From: Dromaius novaehollandiae
Taxonomy: Eukaryota > Chordata > Aves > Casuariiformes > Dromaiidae
Reading direction: 5' to 3'
NCBI RefSeq assembly: GCF_036370855.1
Contig: NC_088099.1
Span: forward strand, 70,820,718-70,884,717
Length of the DNA: 64,000 nucleotides
The notes below the pieces were generated by a model, which worked only from the letters and a program-made list of their open reading frames with translations, did not search any database and was not told the origin of the DNA. Made by a program: the position numbers and the translations under genes. Below, piece by piece: positions 13,046-24,990 of the stretch. Each line of letters begins with the position of its first letter. The first letter of the stretch is position 1.

Positions 13046-16000
13046 AGAACCAGAAGATGGAGGTCAATTGGAGCAGGGGGAGAACACAGCAGATCAGATT
13101 CTGGCATACCTAGTGCTCCTGAGCACTTCTCCTGCATTACCTATTCTTGTGGCACACAGGAAATTCAGTGAAAGAGTTGCTGCCACCTCTCCATGCTGGT
13201 GGGCAGGTGACAGTGGGAACTAAGAAAAGTGTGGAGTATGTGCTCTGTTCTTTCAATGAGCTGAGTACCACTCCTACCCTGAAGAGATACGCCAGCTCCA
13301 TGTAGAACCCAAGCAATTGTATTACTGGGAACATACGATGTATTTGACCAGAAGGCAGAAGCTGGTGATCTGTTATAATTTAGTGGACAGAAATGACAAG
13401 CTCATGCCTACACATTAGCTGCATGATTTGATTCTATTAAAGATCCTTACAAAGAGGAAGAGCAGCAGAAACAAGGATATGGTTAGATATTGTTATTTAA
13501 TACTTGCAATTAAAAAAAACAAAGAAACCAGAAAAAGTTAATAAGTAAGAATATGAAGACTTGACCTGGAGAAGAAACACTTCTGAAACTATTTACTAAC
13601 AAGAAAAACTATATCCAAGCATATGAGAATGATGAGAACACTTAGGATCAGTGAGCAGATCCTGCACTATTTAATGTTGGGACCAAAAGACTAGGATGTA
13701 TAACTGTACAATTACACTGAGAAACGTTTAGCTTCCTAAGCAGCGCTATCGCATTTGATGTGAACTAGATGAAGAAAAAGCCAGTACTTAGTGTTGTGAA
13801 AGTAAAATCTTCTTTACCTGCCTGGCCACAGGCCCCCCAACCCCAACCCTGACTCGTAGGGTTTCTTTACTCTGGTACTTTCAGTCTAATTACCTGTACC
13901 TTTCAAACAAAACTTTAAGATCACTGTCCTACAATCTACAAAAGTACGAATGGCTGATCTCTTTGACATCACTGACTTCATTTGTTTGTGAAATGCTGCT
14001 CATTCACCCTTCAGATCCCCTCTCACCTTTCCTCAAAACCTTCCTGATTTCCATCCATGACTGTCAATATACTTGAGATCTCCAGTGTTGCTTTCTATTA
14101 GCATAACTTTTACTGCACTACCAATTATTGAAGTTATAAAAGAGGGTCCCAAATAAGGAGATAAAAGTGAGTCATTTCAGTGCCTTTGTTTTTGAATGCC
14201 TTTCTCATGGACACTTGCAAGACATCTCTGGCTGAAATAGTAAGTGACAGGAAAAGAAAAGCAGCCTCCATGCTGCTTCTAGAGGTCTCCATCTCATAGC
14301 TCCTTTAGCTTCATAATAAAATTTTAACCTTCTTGTTTTTTAAAAATATTTTTAAGGAATATTTGTGTCTTAAATATCCTTTGCTGGGACACTGAGTTTG
14401 ACTCATGTGAGCTTAGCCACCATAATCTGGCCCCTTACTGCTAGTTGTCAGTAGATCTGCTGAATTTGGTTCTTGTTGAATTGCGTGCATTACTCAGGCT
14501 TAAGAAGCTCCTTTGGACATTTCTGAGCTTCTTTCCAAGAAGCCATTGCTTCAGAAGATCACAACATTTCCTTCTTAAAACTCTGTCCCTATGTAACGTT
14601 CTACCACTTAATGCACGATTAGGTGAAACCATTTGATATGGAATGGCATTTAAAACTTATTGTCAGAAAATACATTGGGGATTAGTTCTGTTTCCAAGAG
14701 CCATTACTGGTGATGAGATCAGGAGTGTGAAATGGCTGCAAGGGCAAAGAAGAAAGCACAACAGCAACCAACTTCTTAATCTTTCTTATTACTGCAAACT
14801 CTTCTTCCTTTAAGTGATTCCTTCCTACTTTTTCAAATGTGAGGAATACCAAGAGGGGGGGAACAAGATGCAAAGGACTGCCCTTATCCTCCTGCCTTTC
14901 TACCTGCATGGGCTGCACCACAAGATGGGGTACAGGATGGTAGGATTAAGATATGTTGTAATGAGGGGAACATCTATTCCCCACCTGACACAATTTCTTG
15001 AAAAAAATCCTGCCTCCCTGTGGCACAATTCCTCCCTAAGATCCACAGAGGTTGGGGGTAGGGGAGAAGAGCACCCAAGTGAAACTATACCTAATGGGGC
15101 AACCAAGCACACTCACAGCAGGAGTTACATAAATACGTAAGACAAAATAAAGTAACATGTAGGAAGACAGCAAGTGTTAGCTCTTCTCTTAGCTGGAAGA
15201 ATGTGTGCATATAAGATTTTTTGGAAGATGTTCAAAGGGTCTCTTTGTTTTTTGAAACACACACGTTGCTTCACATTATTCAGGAATGTTTCTTTTCTTG
15301 GGCCAATTTCTTCTCTGCATGAGATGAGTATAGAAAAACCTCCAGGAAAGGTGTTTAAAGTGATGAAAGCACAGAACTCAAAACAATTTTTATGGTGCTT
15401 TCATATATTTTTCTATCGTTTTAACCTACTTAAGCACTGGTTTGAGAGGAACTCTTAAAACATTTGCTTTACACATCTTGCAAAAGATTTATTGTAATGT
15501 TAAATGTTGTTCTGTGATATTTCCAGATGAACAAGTACAAATGCATTCCTGTAATACATTTATTTCTTTGTTTCTCAGGTAAAGAATAAAAATGACTTAA
15601 AAACATATTTTCAGTTTAATTACATGTAATGTTTCCCCAATGCAGTTTTCCCTGAAGGGAGATAAAAATAATCCTTACTTGACTGGCTTTTCTTTAACCT
15701 ACAGTTAAGCCCATGGCTTTGTGATTGCCTTGTCTCCTCTTCACTTCCCTTCCTCTTCCTCTGTACTTTTCCCTTTATTCTGATGCCTTTCCTCTTGAAT
15801 CACTCCATTTTCTCTTCCGTTCTCTACTTTTGCCTCTTTCTTGCACTTCAATATCAAACTCCCAAATTTTGTTTTTCACAAGCATCAGTTCTTTATTTCT
15901 TTTTCCTGCATCACTGAATAAGTCCCATGACCTTCCTAGATTTCCTCCACTACAAAGTAATTTCCTCCTCCAGCAGGCATCTTTATTTCTTAACCAAAAG

Positions 16001-16799
16001 TACTACTTCTCTACAGAAGTTGTTGATAAGTTCTCAGCCTAAGCAGTTGAGTAGTTGAGAATTTCTCAGTACTGAAGATATCCTTAGATATTCTTAGAAT
16101 TTTTGTAGCCTACTTTCACTCTCTGAACCTTCTCCATTCAGATAAGCCCTACATTTCCTGGATTTTAGCAACCACTTCTAAAAGACCAGTAAAGTCTCTA
16201 TAATTTATATCCACTTACTTTATTTATATTTATATTCACTTACTTCCCTCTGTTGTCTTTTCCCTAACACCTTCTTCTCCTTCTCAATATTTTCTCTATC
16301 TGCCCTGATAAACCTGTTTTCCTCTCTTTCCCAGTTTTCCTTGTTCACATTGAACTAGAATTTTGAATTAGATACTGATTCATTTAACTTAGTTGAGATG
16401 TGTACATCAGAGTGAGATGAATTGTACCACAGAATTGCCTCCTTCTTTTTATCGCCATGCACCATAAAGGCATTCTGGATGACTAGTTCAGATACAGGTA
16501 TCTACCAAGTTAGAAGAAACTTATTCCACTTTTTTGCCTGAAAAAAATCCAGAAAGTGGTAAAAACTCCATCTATGGGACGGACCTGTTTCAGACCAGTC
16601 CTGAATGTGCCGCTACTTCACAATTCATCACTCTACCAAATGTAGACTGGCCTGGACTGAGGGAGAGGAGGCAAATGGGATGAACTGGTTAGGTAGCAAT
16701 GTCAGGCTGTTGCAAGGAAAGGCAAACATCTCATTGGCATGACAAACTGTGCCAAGATACATAAGTAAACCTGCTGTTCTATTAACATGTACAAAGTAT
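13046..16799. other. Gene-free stretch, pyrimidine-rich part near its right end
   Basis: No gene recognised. The interval 15,720-16,340 is strongly C+T rich on the plus strand, which explains the stop-poor frame at 15,725-16,042. The frames at 14,441-14,636 on both strands overlap and show no family signature. Confidence 0.5.
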
Positions 16800-17010
16800 C
16801 AGCAAGAATAAGTTGTCAAGTCTTTAGTACTAAGGAATATCAGCTCTGAGGATTGCTGAATGATCTGGGGTCATTTATTCTTAAAGAATAAATGTCTGAA
16901 GGGGAATATGACAGTAACCTTCAAATACATAAAGTACTGATGGTGCATAGGGCAAGATGCAAAGAGTTTCAGTTGCAACAAGAAATGTGATTTAGAGCCT
17001 TTTTTATATT
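16800..17010 (+). mobile_element. Ancient CR1 LINE fragment, ORF2 C-terminal part
   Basis: The sequence around 16,895-16,990 resembles the CR1 block encoding the region after the RT thumb: 'gaaggggaatatgacagt', then 'ttcaaatacataaa', then a stretch like 'ggtctcaagttgcagcaag'. The order and orientation match a plus-strand CR1. It is short, without open frame, and the left edge is uncertain. Confidence 0.5.
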
Positions 17011-20000
17011 TCTGTAACTGTTGTCGGAATCAAAAATACCTTACACTTTGTCTGTGTGTATGTGTGTGTGTACATGTATATATTTAAAATGCCTTTCACA
17101 GGAAAGCCAGCTGGTGAGTGCAAAGCTGTAAACTGAGGCTCAGGTTTCACTGACCCATGTCTAGGGAATAAGAAGAGTACTGTTTTTCTCATTCATAAAA
17201 GTGGCGTGTTTGTCACCACCTTTATTTTCATTTTGTTTATAGAGGTACTGGGCACAGCTTGGGGCTATCAACTGAGAAAACAAGAACAAGCCTTTAAATC
17301 ATAAAGTTCACATAGTTAAGTGAAAAGTCAGAGGCTGACTTTTTTGGAGGAAGGACTGGCATCTCCACCATGTAATTGTTTCAGGCTTTTATTTCATTTC
17401 ATTGGGAATTCAAATGCATGCATTTATATCAGGTCAGTTTTTGAACACCTTCTCATCTGTATGTGGCTTCCACATCACAGAGATATAAGAGTCCCATAGA
17501 AATATGAGAGAGTGCGATATTAGAGAAGTGAAAGTTTCAAAATGAGAAATGAACTTTTTCTCTTCTAGCACATTCAACAATGTACAGATACAACTAGCAG
17601 GGGAGACATACTGAGGTGGATCAAAAGTGACAGAAAGACAGCTGTGCATACCTGGCACACCTTTGGTGGAAACATATAACATCTGTATATAATAAACCCT
17701 GCAGATTTTGTGTTTGGGAAGGATTCACTTTTCCAAGTTTTATTGTTTATTTCTTAGGGGTGATTCTAAGATGCAGTGGCTGGCAAATCAGTTTATTTCT
17801 GAGCTGGCAGCCTTCTTTAATGGATAATGCTTATTCTCATCCTGGAGAGAATTGGTTTAGGTCTCTACTTCTTAAATATTACACAGTCATTTCTTCTGCC
17901 TCCTGTTCAGCCTAATTCAATGAAGCATAAGTAAAAAAGGTTGACATTTAATGTGGCATGACACACCTTGAAATAAAGAGGTGGACAGCACTGACCACAG
18001 TAGGAAAAATATCTGCTCTTTATAATAATGAACACAAAAGGTTGTATTCTTTGATAATGTCAATCAGTACAGCTGCAGTGATTTACAATGATTATTTAGA
18101 CAATATTCTGAACATTGGACAGAAGGAGTATATTCTTTAATGCATCTTACCAAGAAGTGAAGTGTTATTGAAACTGAAGACTCAAGAGTCATGTTTTCTA
18201 TGCAAATTCTCCATCATTATTTATTCTCCACTATTATTCCCATCAGCATATTTTTTTAACTTGAGACAGGACAATATGTACAAGTTTTTGGGAGGCCTCA
18301 ATAGTGATGAGTTAATTATTAAGAAAAATAATGAAAAACACCATCAATGCTTTGATTTCTTAAAAAATGGTCTCTGTCATATATACACATATATCTGTTT
18401 AGAACATACATGCATATATGTATATGTACATACAGTTTTTTTCAGGGCTTATGACCCTTCCCAGGCATTTATTTCAATAGTGATATATTACTTATAGATG
18501 CAGTCTTGCAATGTGAATACCATCATCTTGACATCAATAGAAGTTGAGGGTAGCTATAAACTTACATTTAAGGTGTGATCCTTTGCAAATGGTAAATTTT
18601 ACGACTTAAACTGCTCATTGTCCTGTTGCCACCACAAATACCAGTTTCTGAATAATAGGGATGCTACTGACCATCAGCAAAGGAAAAGAAATTACTACTG
18701 GGAGTAACAGCAATTATACAAAATGTCAAGAAATCAAGTTTCTCCTTCTTATAAAGTAATCATTCTGTTTTTTCTTCAAAACAACATTTTTTTTTTACTT
18801 ACTCCTATGAATTTAGTAATGGATTTCCTTACTCATGGCACAAAGCACCAAACTTTCATGTCAAATTAATTATCATGTTCTACTTGGCAGAATAACATGA
18901 TTTAGTTAAACCTCACACGGGTTAGGATGCTTCTGAAGTTTTTATGAACAAATCCATAAAATAAGATTCTGTCTCCCATGCTCCATGAATGCTGAATGGT
19001 CATTACAAAAGTTTGAAAAACTTGTTTAATGATATGGTGACTGGGTTAATGACTCCATAATGAGTTGGACAGCATACTGCCTGGGAAGCAGGACCCAGTT
19101 TACAATGTCAGTCAACTAAATATTTCTCATAGGTGTGGAACAACTACCACTGGAGTAGCTGAGGAAACCTTATGCCAATGCATCACACAGCTTTGTGACT
19201 ACGGTATTTCCTGAGAAGGTTGAAAAATGTGATATGAGAATGCTCCAAACAAGGTTTAAAAGGAAGTGACTGCTGTCCCCATTTATGGAAATATCATTCC
19301 TGTTGGGGTGACAAGTAAGGTCTGCCTTAGCCTACCAGAGTGGACCCTAAATAGCATTAGGCAGAGGGACACAATAAGGAGTAGCTAAACTCTACAAGAG
19401 TTTACAATAGGATTTGGTAAAAAGCTGCTTTTTTCTAATATACATTTTTTAAAAACTAAAAGATTTCGTATTGACTACAGAATGTCAAACAAGATATGTA
19501 CTCAGTCAAATCAGAGAGAATGCTTTGCAGCCTTTCAAAAAGTTGAATGGGAATATTTGTGACAGCAGCTGGTTATAAGACCAAGGAGAAGAGACTTGCG
19601 GCTAACATTTTAATTTCATCCAGATGATTTTGATACAAGCTGCAAAAATTTTGGTTGTTCCGTAGAAGAAATATTTTGTCCTGAACAATTTTGTCTGAGG
19701 TAGGAGAAGAATAATAGTAATAATGATAACAGTGCCATTGTGCCCCCCCTTTCCCCTGGTGAAATGAATCACAATAGACATAGGAGTAGCTTCAGTAAAA
19801 AAATCAGCAATGGGACAGTGATCTAAATTCTGCATTTACTTCTTGTAAATATCCTTGCAAATAATATGGAAAACTTTGAAGAGAACACCACTCATGTAGG
19901 TGTCTGCTGTCTTGTCAAAATATGTGTTCAACTGCCCCCAGCTTCAGGGGCATGTTAACAACCTATCTGACATCAGAGCTGTGTTTGCGATCTTGCTGAA

Positions 20001-20197
20001 CCTTTATCTGGAGTCTTCACTTTTAACTAAGGACACGGGTAGGAGGATTGAAGAGTGGCTGGTTGTGGAGGTCAGTATGTGGGAGAAACAGCAGTTCTTT
20101 AACTCACCTTTAGTCAATTTAATGGCAAGACAAACTCAGGATGATGAGAACTGTGCCAGTCGCATATGTGTGCTGACATGCTGCAGAATGCGTTTCA
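17011..20197. other. Gene-free AT-rich stretch
   Basis: Imperfect TG/TA-rich simple sequence lies at about 17,053-17,083 and TATA/CATA-rich sequence at about 18,378-18,435. Short frames such as 18,162-18,497 are A+T driven and without motifs. No RNA gene or transposon recognised. Confidence 0.5.
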
Positions 20198-20455
20198 TGA
20201 TTCATCAGCCACACTGTGATTGATTGGCCCAGCATCTTGGCAGAGCTCAGAAAATTTTTACTTGTCTCTGAATGTATTTTGTGGTTCTTCAGGCAACCTC
20301 TGATTGATTGGCATGTGGCAGAGTCTAGATTCTTTTTCCATGCCCTCAAATATTTGTTTGATGATTCATCATATACAGTTTCTTGATTGGCACATTGGCA
20401 GAGTCCAAAGTTTCTTTATATCACAAAATACTGTTTTATGATTTGTCAAGTAAAT
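20198..20455. repeat. Degenerate tandem repeat of about 80 bp, three copies
   Basis: Three diverged units follow one another. Each has a 'gattcatca' or 'gttcttca'-like head, a 'gattgattggc' core (starting at 20,218, 20,302 and about 20,381) followed by 'cattggcagagtc'-like sequence, then a T/A-rich part ending in 'attttgtgg', 'atttgtttgatga' or 'tgttttatgattt'. Spacing is 84 then 79 bp. A partial unit may precede 20,198 ('gcagaatgcgtttcatgattcatca'). Because 84 is a multiple of three, the minus-strand frame at 20,119-20,349 shows two 28-residue repeats (CQSIRGCLKNHKIHSETS and GQSITVWLMNHETHSAAC). I regard this as a by-product of the DNA repeat rather than evidence for a protein. Confidence 0.7.
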
Positions 20456-23400
20456 TGACTGTTTCCTGCCAATGCTAGTAGCTAAATTCTGCTAGCATGA
20501 ACTGAAGGGAAGAATATGACCTTCAGGTTAGAGCTAGTTAGGGCTGAGTTGCACGATGGGATCATACTGTCTGGCCATGGAGAACAGCAGTTCCTTTCGC
20601 TTGAATGCACAGTTGGTCATTGAAAATTTTAAACAGCTGAAATAAAACCTTACTTTGAAGAGACAGTCTTAGAAAATGCACAGTGAGGAGGTTAATTTTA
20701 CACATTAATTCTTGTTAATATCAATCTGATAACTACACTGAATCCAAGCATGACTAAGGACACAAAGACCTCATTTCAGTCTGTAAAGAGAGTAGGTTTT
20801 TAATGACACTGTTGCTGCCACTTGCCTTGCACCACCAAATCATACCACTGTTCTCTAATTGGTTTTTAACCACATACACATTACCTGAAAGTCAAAGGGG
20901 AGGATGTTTAAAGCTAGCAACAGCTTTAGCAGGATCCAATGGCACTATAAAATGGCAGTGACAGATCAGTTTCTGATTTGCACACTTGTAACACAATTAT
21001 TCTTAGGTCACCTCTTTTTCCCCCCATAAATGAATAACATTTGTCCAGGGTGATGGACTTACAACTTCTTATTCAAAAAATGATTTATTTAGGATTAGCT
21101 GTCACTGTGCAAGAACCCACTCCATGATAAAAGTTTCTGGGAAGTCGATCTTTTGTCTAGGAAGATGAATGTACTTTATGAAGTGAGGCTTCCTCCCACA
21201 GAGGAAACACAGAGATCATTACTGAAAATATAGACATTATGAACTAGGAAAACCAGTTCATAGTATATTTCCATATGTTCTGTGCACCTTTTCCCAATCC
21301 ATCCCCCACTACTATGTTTCCATATCGATGGGAAAATATTTTTTAACCTATTTGGAGTCCATGCAGCATCTCTTTCAGGAAAACTGAAACATGAGAAATG
21401 GAGCCTAAACTGTAGTTGTGACTCTCATTATTCCAAGAGATCAGTATGGGGTTTTTTTTGTTTTCAACCTCTCTGCCCCCATAATTATCCTATTTTTCTA
21501 GGTCTGCTCTAGAAATAAAGAAGAAAATAGATTAAATAAGGTTTTACATGTATCAGATGACACAAATTGTTGCTCCTTGAGTAATTTCAAGGAACGTATG
21601 GAAAATGAGAGCAGAAGGACACATGGCTTTTGAAATGCAGAGGAATGGAAAAAGGAACTTGACTCCCTTCTGGCAGGCAGGTAAAATAAAGGCATTAGGA
21701 TTAAAATTATATTATGAGCAGAGAAATTATAGAAAAGCAATGAAAATTATGGAAGAATTGAAGAGGACACCTTTTGATGAAAGACGTGCTAGATAGTTTA
21801 GGCTTTATATCAGGAACAAATGGTGAAGGCAACATTTTCTAACTAGAGAGGGGCTAAGGTGGCCTCCTAGATTAAGAGACACAAGTTCTGCTGACTGAAG
21901 GAGAAGGGGGTTCTTCTTTTTTCCCTTCTTCTCCTTTTTGTGCAAGATTTCCTCCTCTGGGCATGCGTCTCTAGGCATCTCTATCACTGGAAAGGGCCAC
22001 CTCATTCTATAGTTCAAATTTCAAAGAAGAGCTCACCAAGTGAGTTAAAACTTCTCTTACTAGGCAGGTATCCAACTTCCTCCACAGTAAATTTGCACTT
22101 CTTGTGGTTTGATGCAGCTAAGACATCGCACATTGTCATGGACTTCTGTAGGTCTCTTACATTATTGTGGAGTGCTCATTTCAGCTCTTTTACAGTTCCT
22201 TTTACTTTCTTCATAAAAAGGTTGGTATTGACACTTTCTCAGTTCTCCTAACCTTATCCACATGAGAGAAGTTTATTTATATAGCCAGATTTGTTAAGAA
22301 AGATTATTAGAAAAGTCCCTGTTTCCTCGTTGGTTGAGGTTCTCTTCTTTGGATTTTGGCTTAGACTGACTCATCTTAGCTGATAAGAAAGACTCCTTAC
22401 ATCTTAAATTACACTGCACAAGAGATTTCATCAATTTATTAATTTTTTAAAAAGATCGAGTTAAATGGGAACAGTTTCTTTTTTTATTTTTTCTTCCTAC
22501 AGGAAAGATCTCGCTTGGTTTAAGATTGTGTTTTCCCTGCTTCTTGGCTTATTTTAATATGTAGCAATAAATTCAAACCAAATAATATAATCCACATGAG
22601 AGGAAAGTTGATGGGAATGAAAGCAGAGAACTTGGTTGTGCATTTTTGAAATAACTGGGCTTCAGTTTACGCCAAAGCCATCATATTTTTTACCACATTA
22701 GGAACTCAGCCCTGAGAAGCTATTTATGAGTCTTTAGAAACTGAGCAGAAAAACAGCCATTGTGTTGGGGCCCCAGGACGTGCTCATGTTGCCTATGAAC
22801 TGGTCTAAAAAGACAATGTGTAATGTGTAATGCGCACTGACTTGCATCTTGTGAAGTCACTTACGCACTTGCCAAGAGCAAAATGCTCATGTGTAAACAC
22901 TTTAATTTTACTTGGTGTATTTTACTGTCATTTTGCACATTTTGTGGCCATTTGTGAGTGTTCAAACAGTAGAAAATTGTCCTCATAAAACCAGGGGAAA
23001 GTTTGGGTCAGACTTGTCATAAAATCCAAAGCAGATAAAATGGGGGTCAATGGGGTAAATTTAAAGATTTTGCTCACTAAGAAAACACTCAGCTAATTTC
23101 TCACTAAAGTCTTCTGAGAATTAGAGGGAGAGATGTCAGCATGCAACTTGTACGAAGTGCATATCATTTGCCTACTATGGTTTATTCTTTTCTAAAAAAT
23201 ATTATTTTGTATTCAAGTCTTTTGCCAATTTTTGGGTTAAAAACATAAACAGTTTAGAAAACACTTGTATGTTTTCATTAAACAATACTTTCATATCAGT
23301 TTACACTTTTGCATTTTAACATTAAAGTAGAATAAACTGCAGAAAAATATGTACCACAAAGATGGCTGTACTTGTAAAAAAAGCTGAAAACAATCCTGAC

Positions 23401-24589
23401 TCCCCATACTAAGCATTACTAGTGCTGTGAATTGTATATTTAAAAATGGGAAGATAATGGAAGAAGATGCAAATAGAGGCAAATTATGGCAATTAGCTAC
23501 ACTGCAATCTACTGTTTCTGTTGTGGGCCGATACTGATGAGCTACAGAATAACTCTTGTGGGATCCTTTCCGGTTCCTTGGAGCAATAGCAGCCCCCATT
23601 TCATGAGAAGGAGAGCTAGCAGCAGGGCCTTTTGCCCTTTACTGGATGAGAGTGGCATCATGGAGATCTCCCATATTTAGGTTAGCAACAGCTGGGAAGG
23701 AGAAAGAGTGGACTACACCCTCTCCACATGCACCTGCATTTCTGTACATGCTTATATACGTCCTGATCTCAGAAAACAATAAATTATCTGAGGTGTAATT
23801 ATACGTAGAGAAGGAAAAAGGGATAAGCTGGTAAGAAAAGAAAAGAAAATCAAGATATTCTTATGCAATAAAATGTGCCCTGACATTGTTGATAGCTACT
23901 GGAGAAGAGTCAGACAAAATTATTTCTTGAGAGTCTCAAGTGTGTAACATTTTGCATGCTTTGTGCTGTACGATCGTCCATGATCAGGAGTCCTAGCAGC
24001 AGTACTGGTACTAGTTAGCATATTCACAGGTGTGAGGAAAGCACAGGCCTGGTGTATTACTCCTTTTACTGCCCCGTGGATACCATCAGGTTTGTGAATT
24101 GTTTTGTGTACTGAGGGCCTGTTATTTCCACCTCCCAGGCCATCAGTTTGGAGTTTCTCCTTTACCAACCTTTTCCAAGTAATTATTACATTATCATAAG
24201 AATTCTTATGAAGTCCCATATCAGACTGGGCTTTCATTGAAGGCTGGCTATAATTCACAGCTTAGTCTTTTATGCAGAATAATACATCTATCTGTCTGCC
24301 TAGAGAGAAAAATATTTGTAAATAGCAAATGAAGTAGCACTTTCTTAAGGGAGCCTAGTTTATGGTACCTTTACAGTAAATACTAGAATATACTGAATAC
24401 AGGAGTATGTTTCCAGTTACATGTAATTAGTGGCAAAATCCAACAGGTGGCACAAAAGTATTTGAATTTTATATTGATTTAAATCATATGCAGTTAAATT
24501 ACCACATAAAATACAAGGGTATTTTTGTTAAAAAAAAAATAAAAAAAGGCACGAAAAGAAAGGAAGTAAGGAGGAATGCCCATTCTGTG
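20456..24589. other. Gene-free stretch left of the CpG island
   Basis: No exon, RNA gene or transposon recognised. The portion at 22,740-22,990 has little simple sequence and a mixed composition reminiscent of conserved non-coding DNA, but conservation cannot be judged from one genome. As the 4 kb upstream of a likely promoter, it could hold regulatory elements. Confidence 0.4.
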
Positions 24590-24848
24590 AGTGCTGGGAG
24601 TCTCTGCCCGGTACCGAGCAGGGCGGGCCAGTGCCTGCCCCTCGGGGCGGCTCGCTGTATTTGCAGAGCGCCGAGCACCGCGTCAGCAAATCCCGCTCCG
24701 CACCGTGCGCCTGGCAGGGGCGGACGGCGGCTCCGCCGGGCGCGGCCGTTCCGCGGCGAGCGGAGGCGAGCGCGCCCCTGCGCGCCCCGCGACCGCCGCC
24801 CCTCGGCCCCTCCGGCCGCGCGGGGCTGCGCGGGGGCTGGTGCGGCTG

Positions 24849-24944
24849 ATGCCGCCGCGCCGGGCGGCCGGCGCGGAGGAGCGGGGCGGGCGCCCTCCGC
24901 TGGCAGCCGCGCAGATTTCAGCCGCGGCCCGACGCCGCCCCGGG
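24849..24944 (+). CDS. Possible N-terminal coding part of first exon, low confidence
   Basis: Within the CpG island an ATG at 24,849 opens a frame of exactly 32 codons to the predicted donor at 24,944, ending in phase 0. The peptide starts MPPRRAAGAEERGGR and is rich in Ala, Arg, Gly and Pro, as any GC-rich frame would be. The ATG context is weak (GGCTG before it, C after). No signal peptide or domain is visible. More likely this exon is entirely 5' untranslated. I give the frame only because it reaches the donor without a stop. The longer frames covering the island on both strands are composition artefacts. Confidence 0.15.
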
Positions 24945-24950
24945 GTAAGC
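24945..24950 (+). other. Predicted 5' splice donor GTAAGC
   Basis: The sequence GGG|GTAAGC matches the U2 donor consensus at five of the six intronic positions shown (GTAAGT is ideal). Its position at the downstream part of the CpG island is where first-intron donors usually lie. Confidence 0.5.
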
Positions 24951-24990
24951 GCAGCGCTCGGCGGCTGCCCCGGCGCCGCCTTAAGTTAAT

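Larger units (their letters stand above)
24590..24990 (+). promoter_or_regulatory. CpG island, likely promoter with first exon
   Basis: A sharply bounded 400-bp island of high G+C with dozens of CpG dinucleotides sits in DNA that is otherwise AT-rich and CpG-poor. It carries several GC-box cores: GGGCGG at about 24,621, GGGGCGG at about 24,645 and GGGGCGGG at about 24,882, plus reverse-orientation CCGCCC. No TATA box is evident, as usual for CpG promoters. On the plus strand CGGG|GTAAGC gives a good 5' splice donor, with the GT at 24,945-24,946. This favours transcription to the right with a first exon ending at 24,944. No comparably good donor was seen on the minus strand to the left. CpG islands of this kind mark promoters of housekeeping or developmental genes in birds. 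The gene itself cannot be named from this window. Confidence 0.7.

Noticed and set aside
15725..16042. 105-codon plus-strand frame
   Set aside because: Explained by a pyrimidine-rich tract. Peptide is Ser/Leu/Phe/Pro low complexity.
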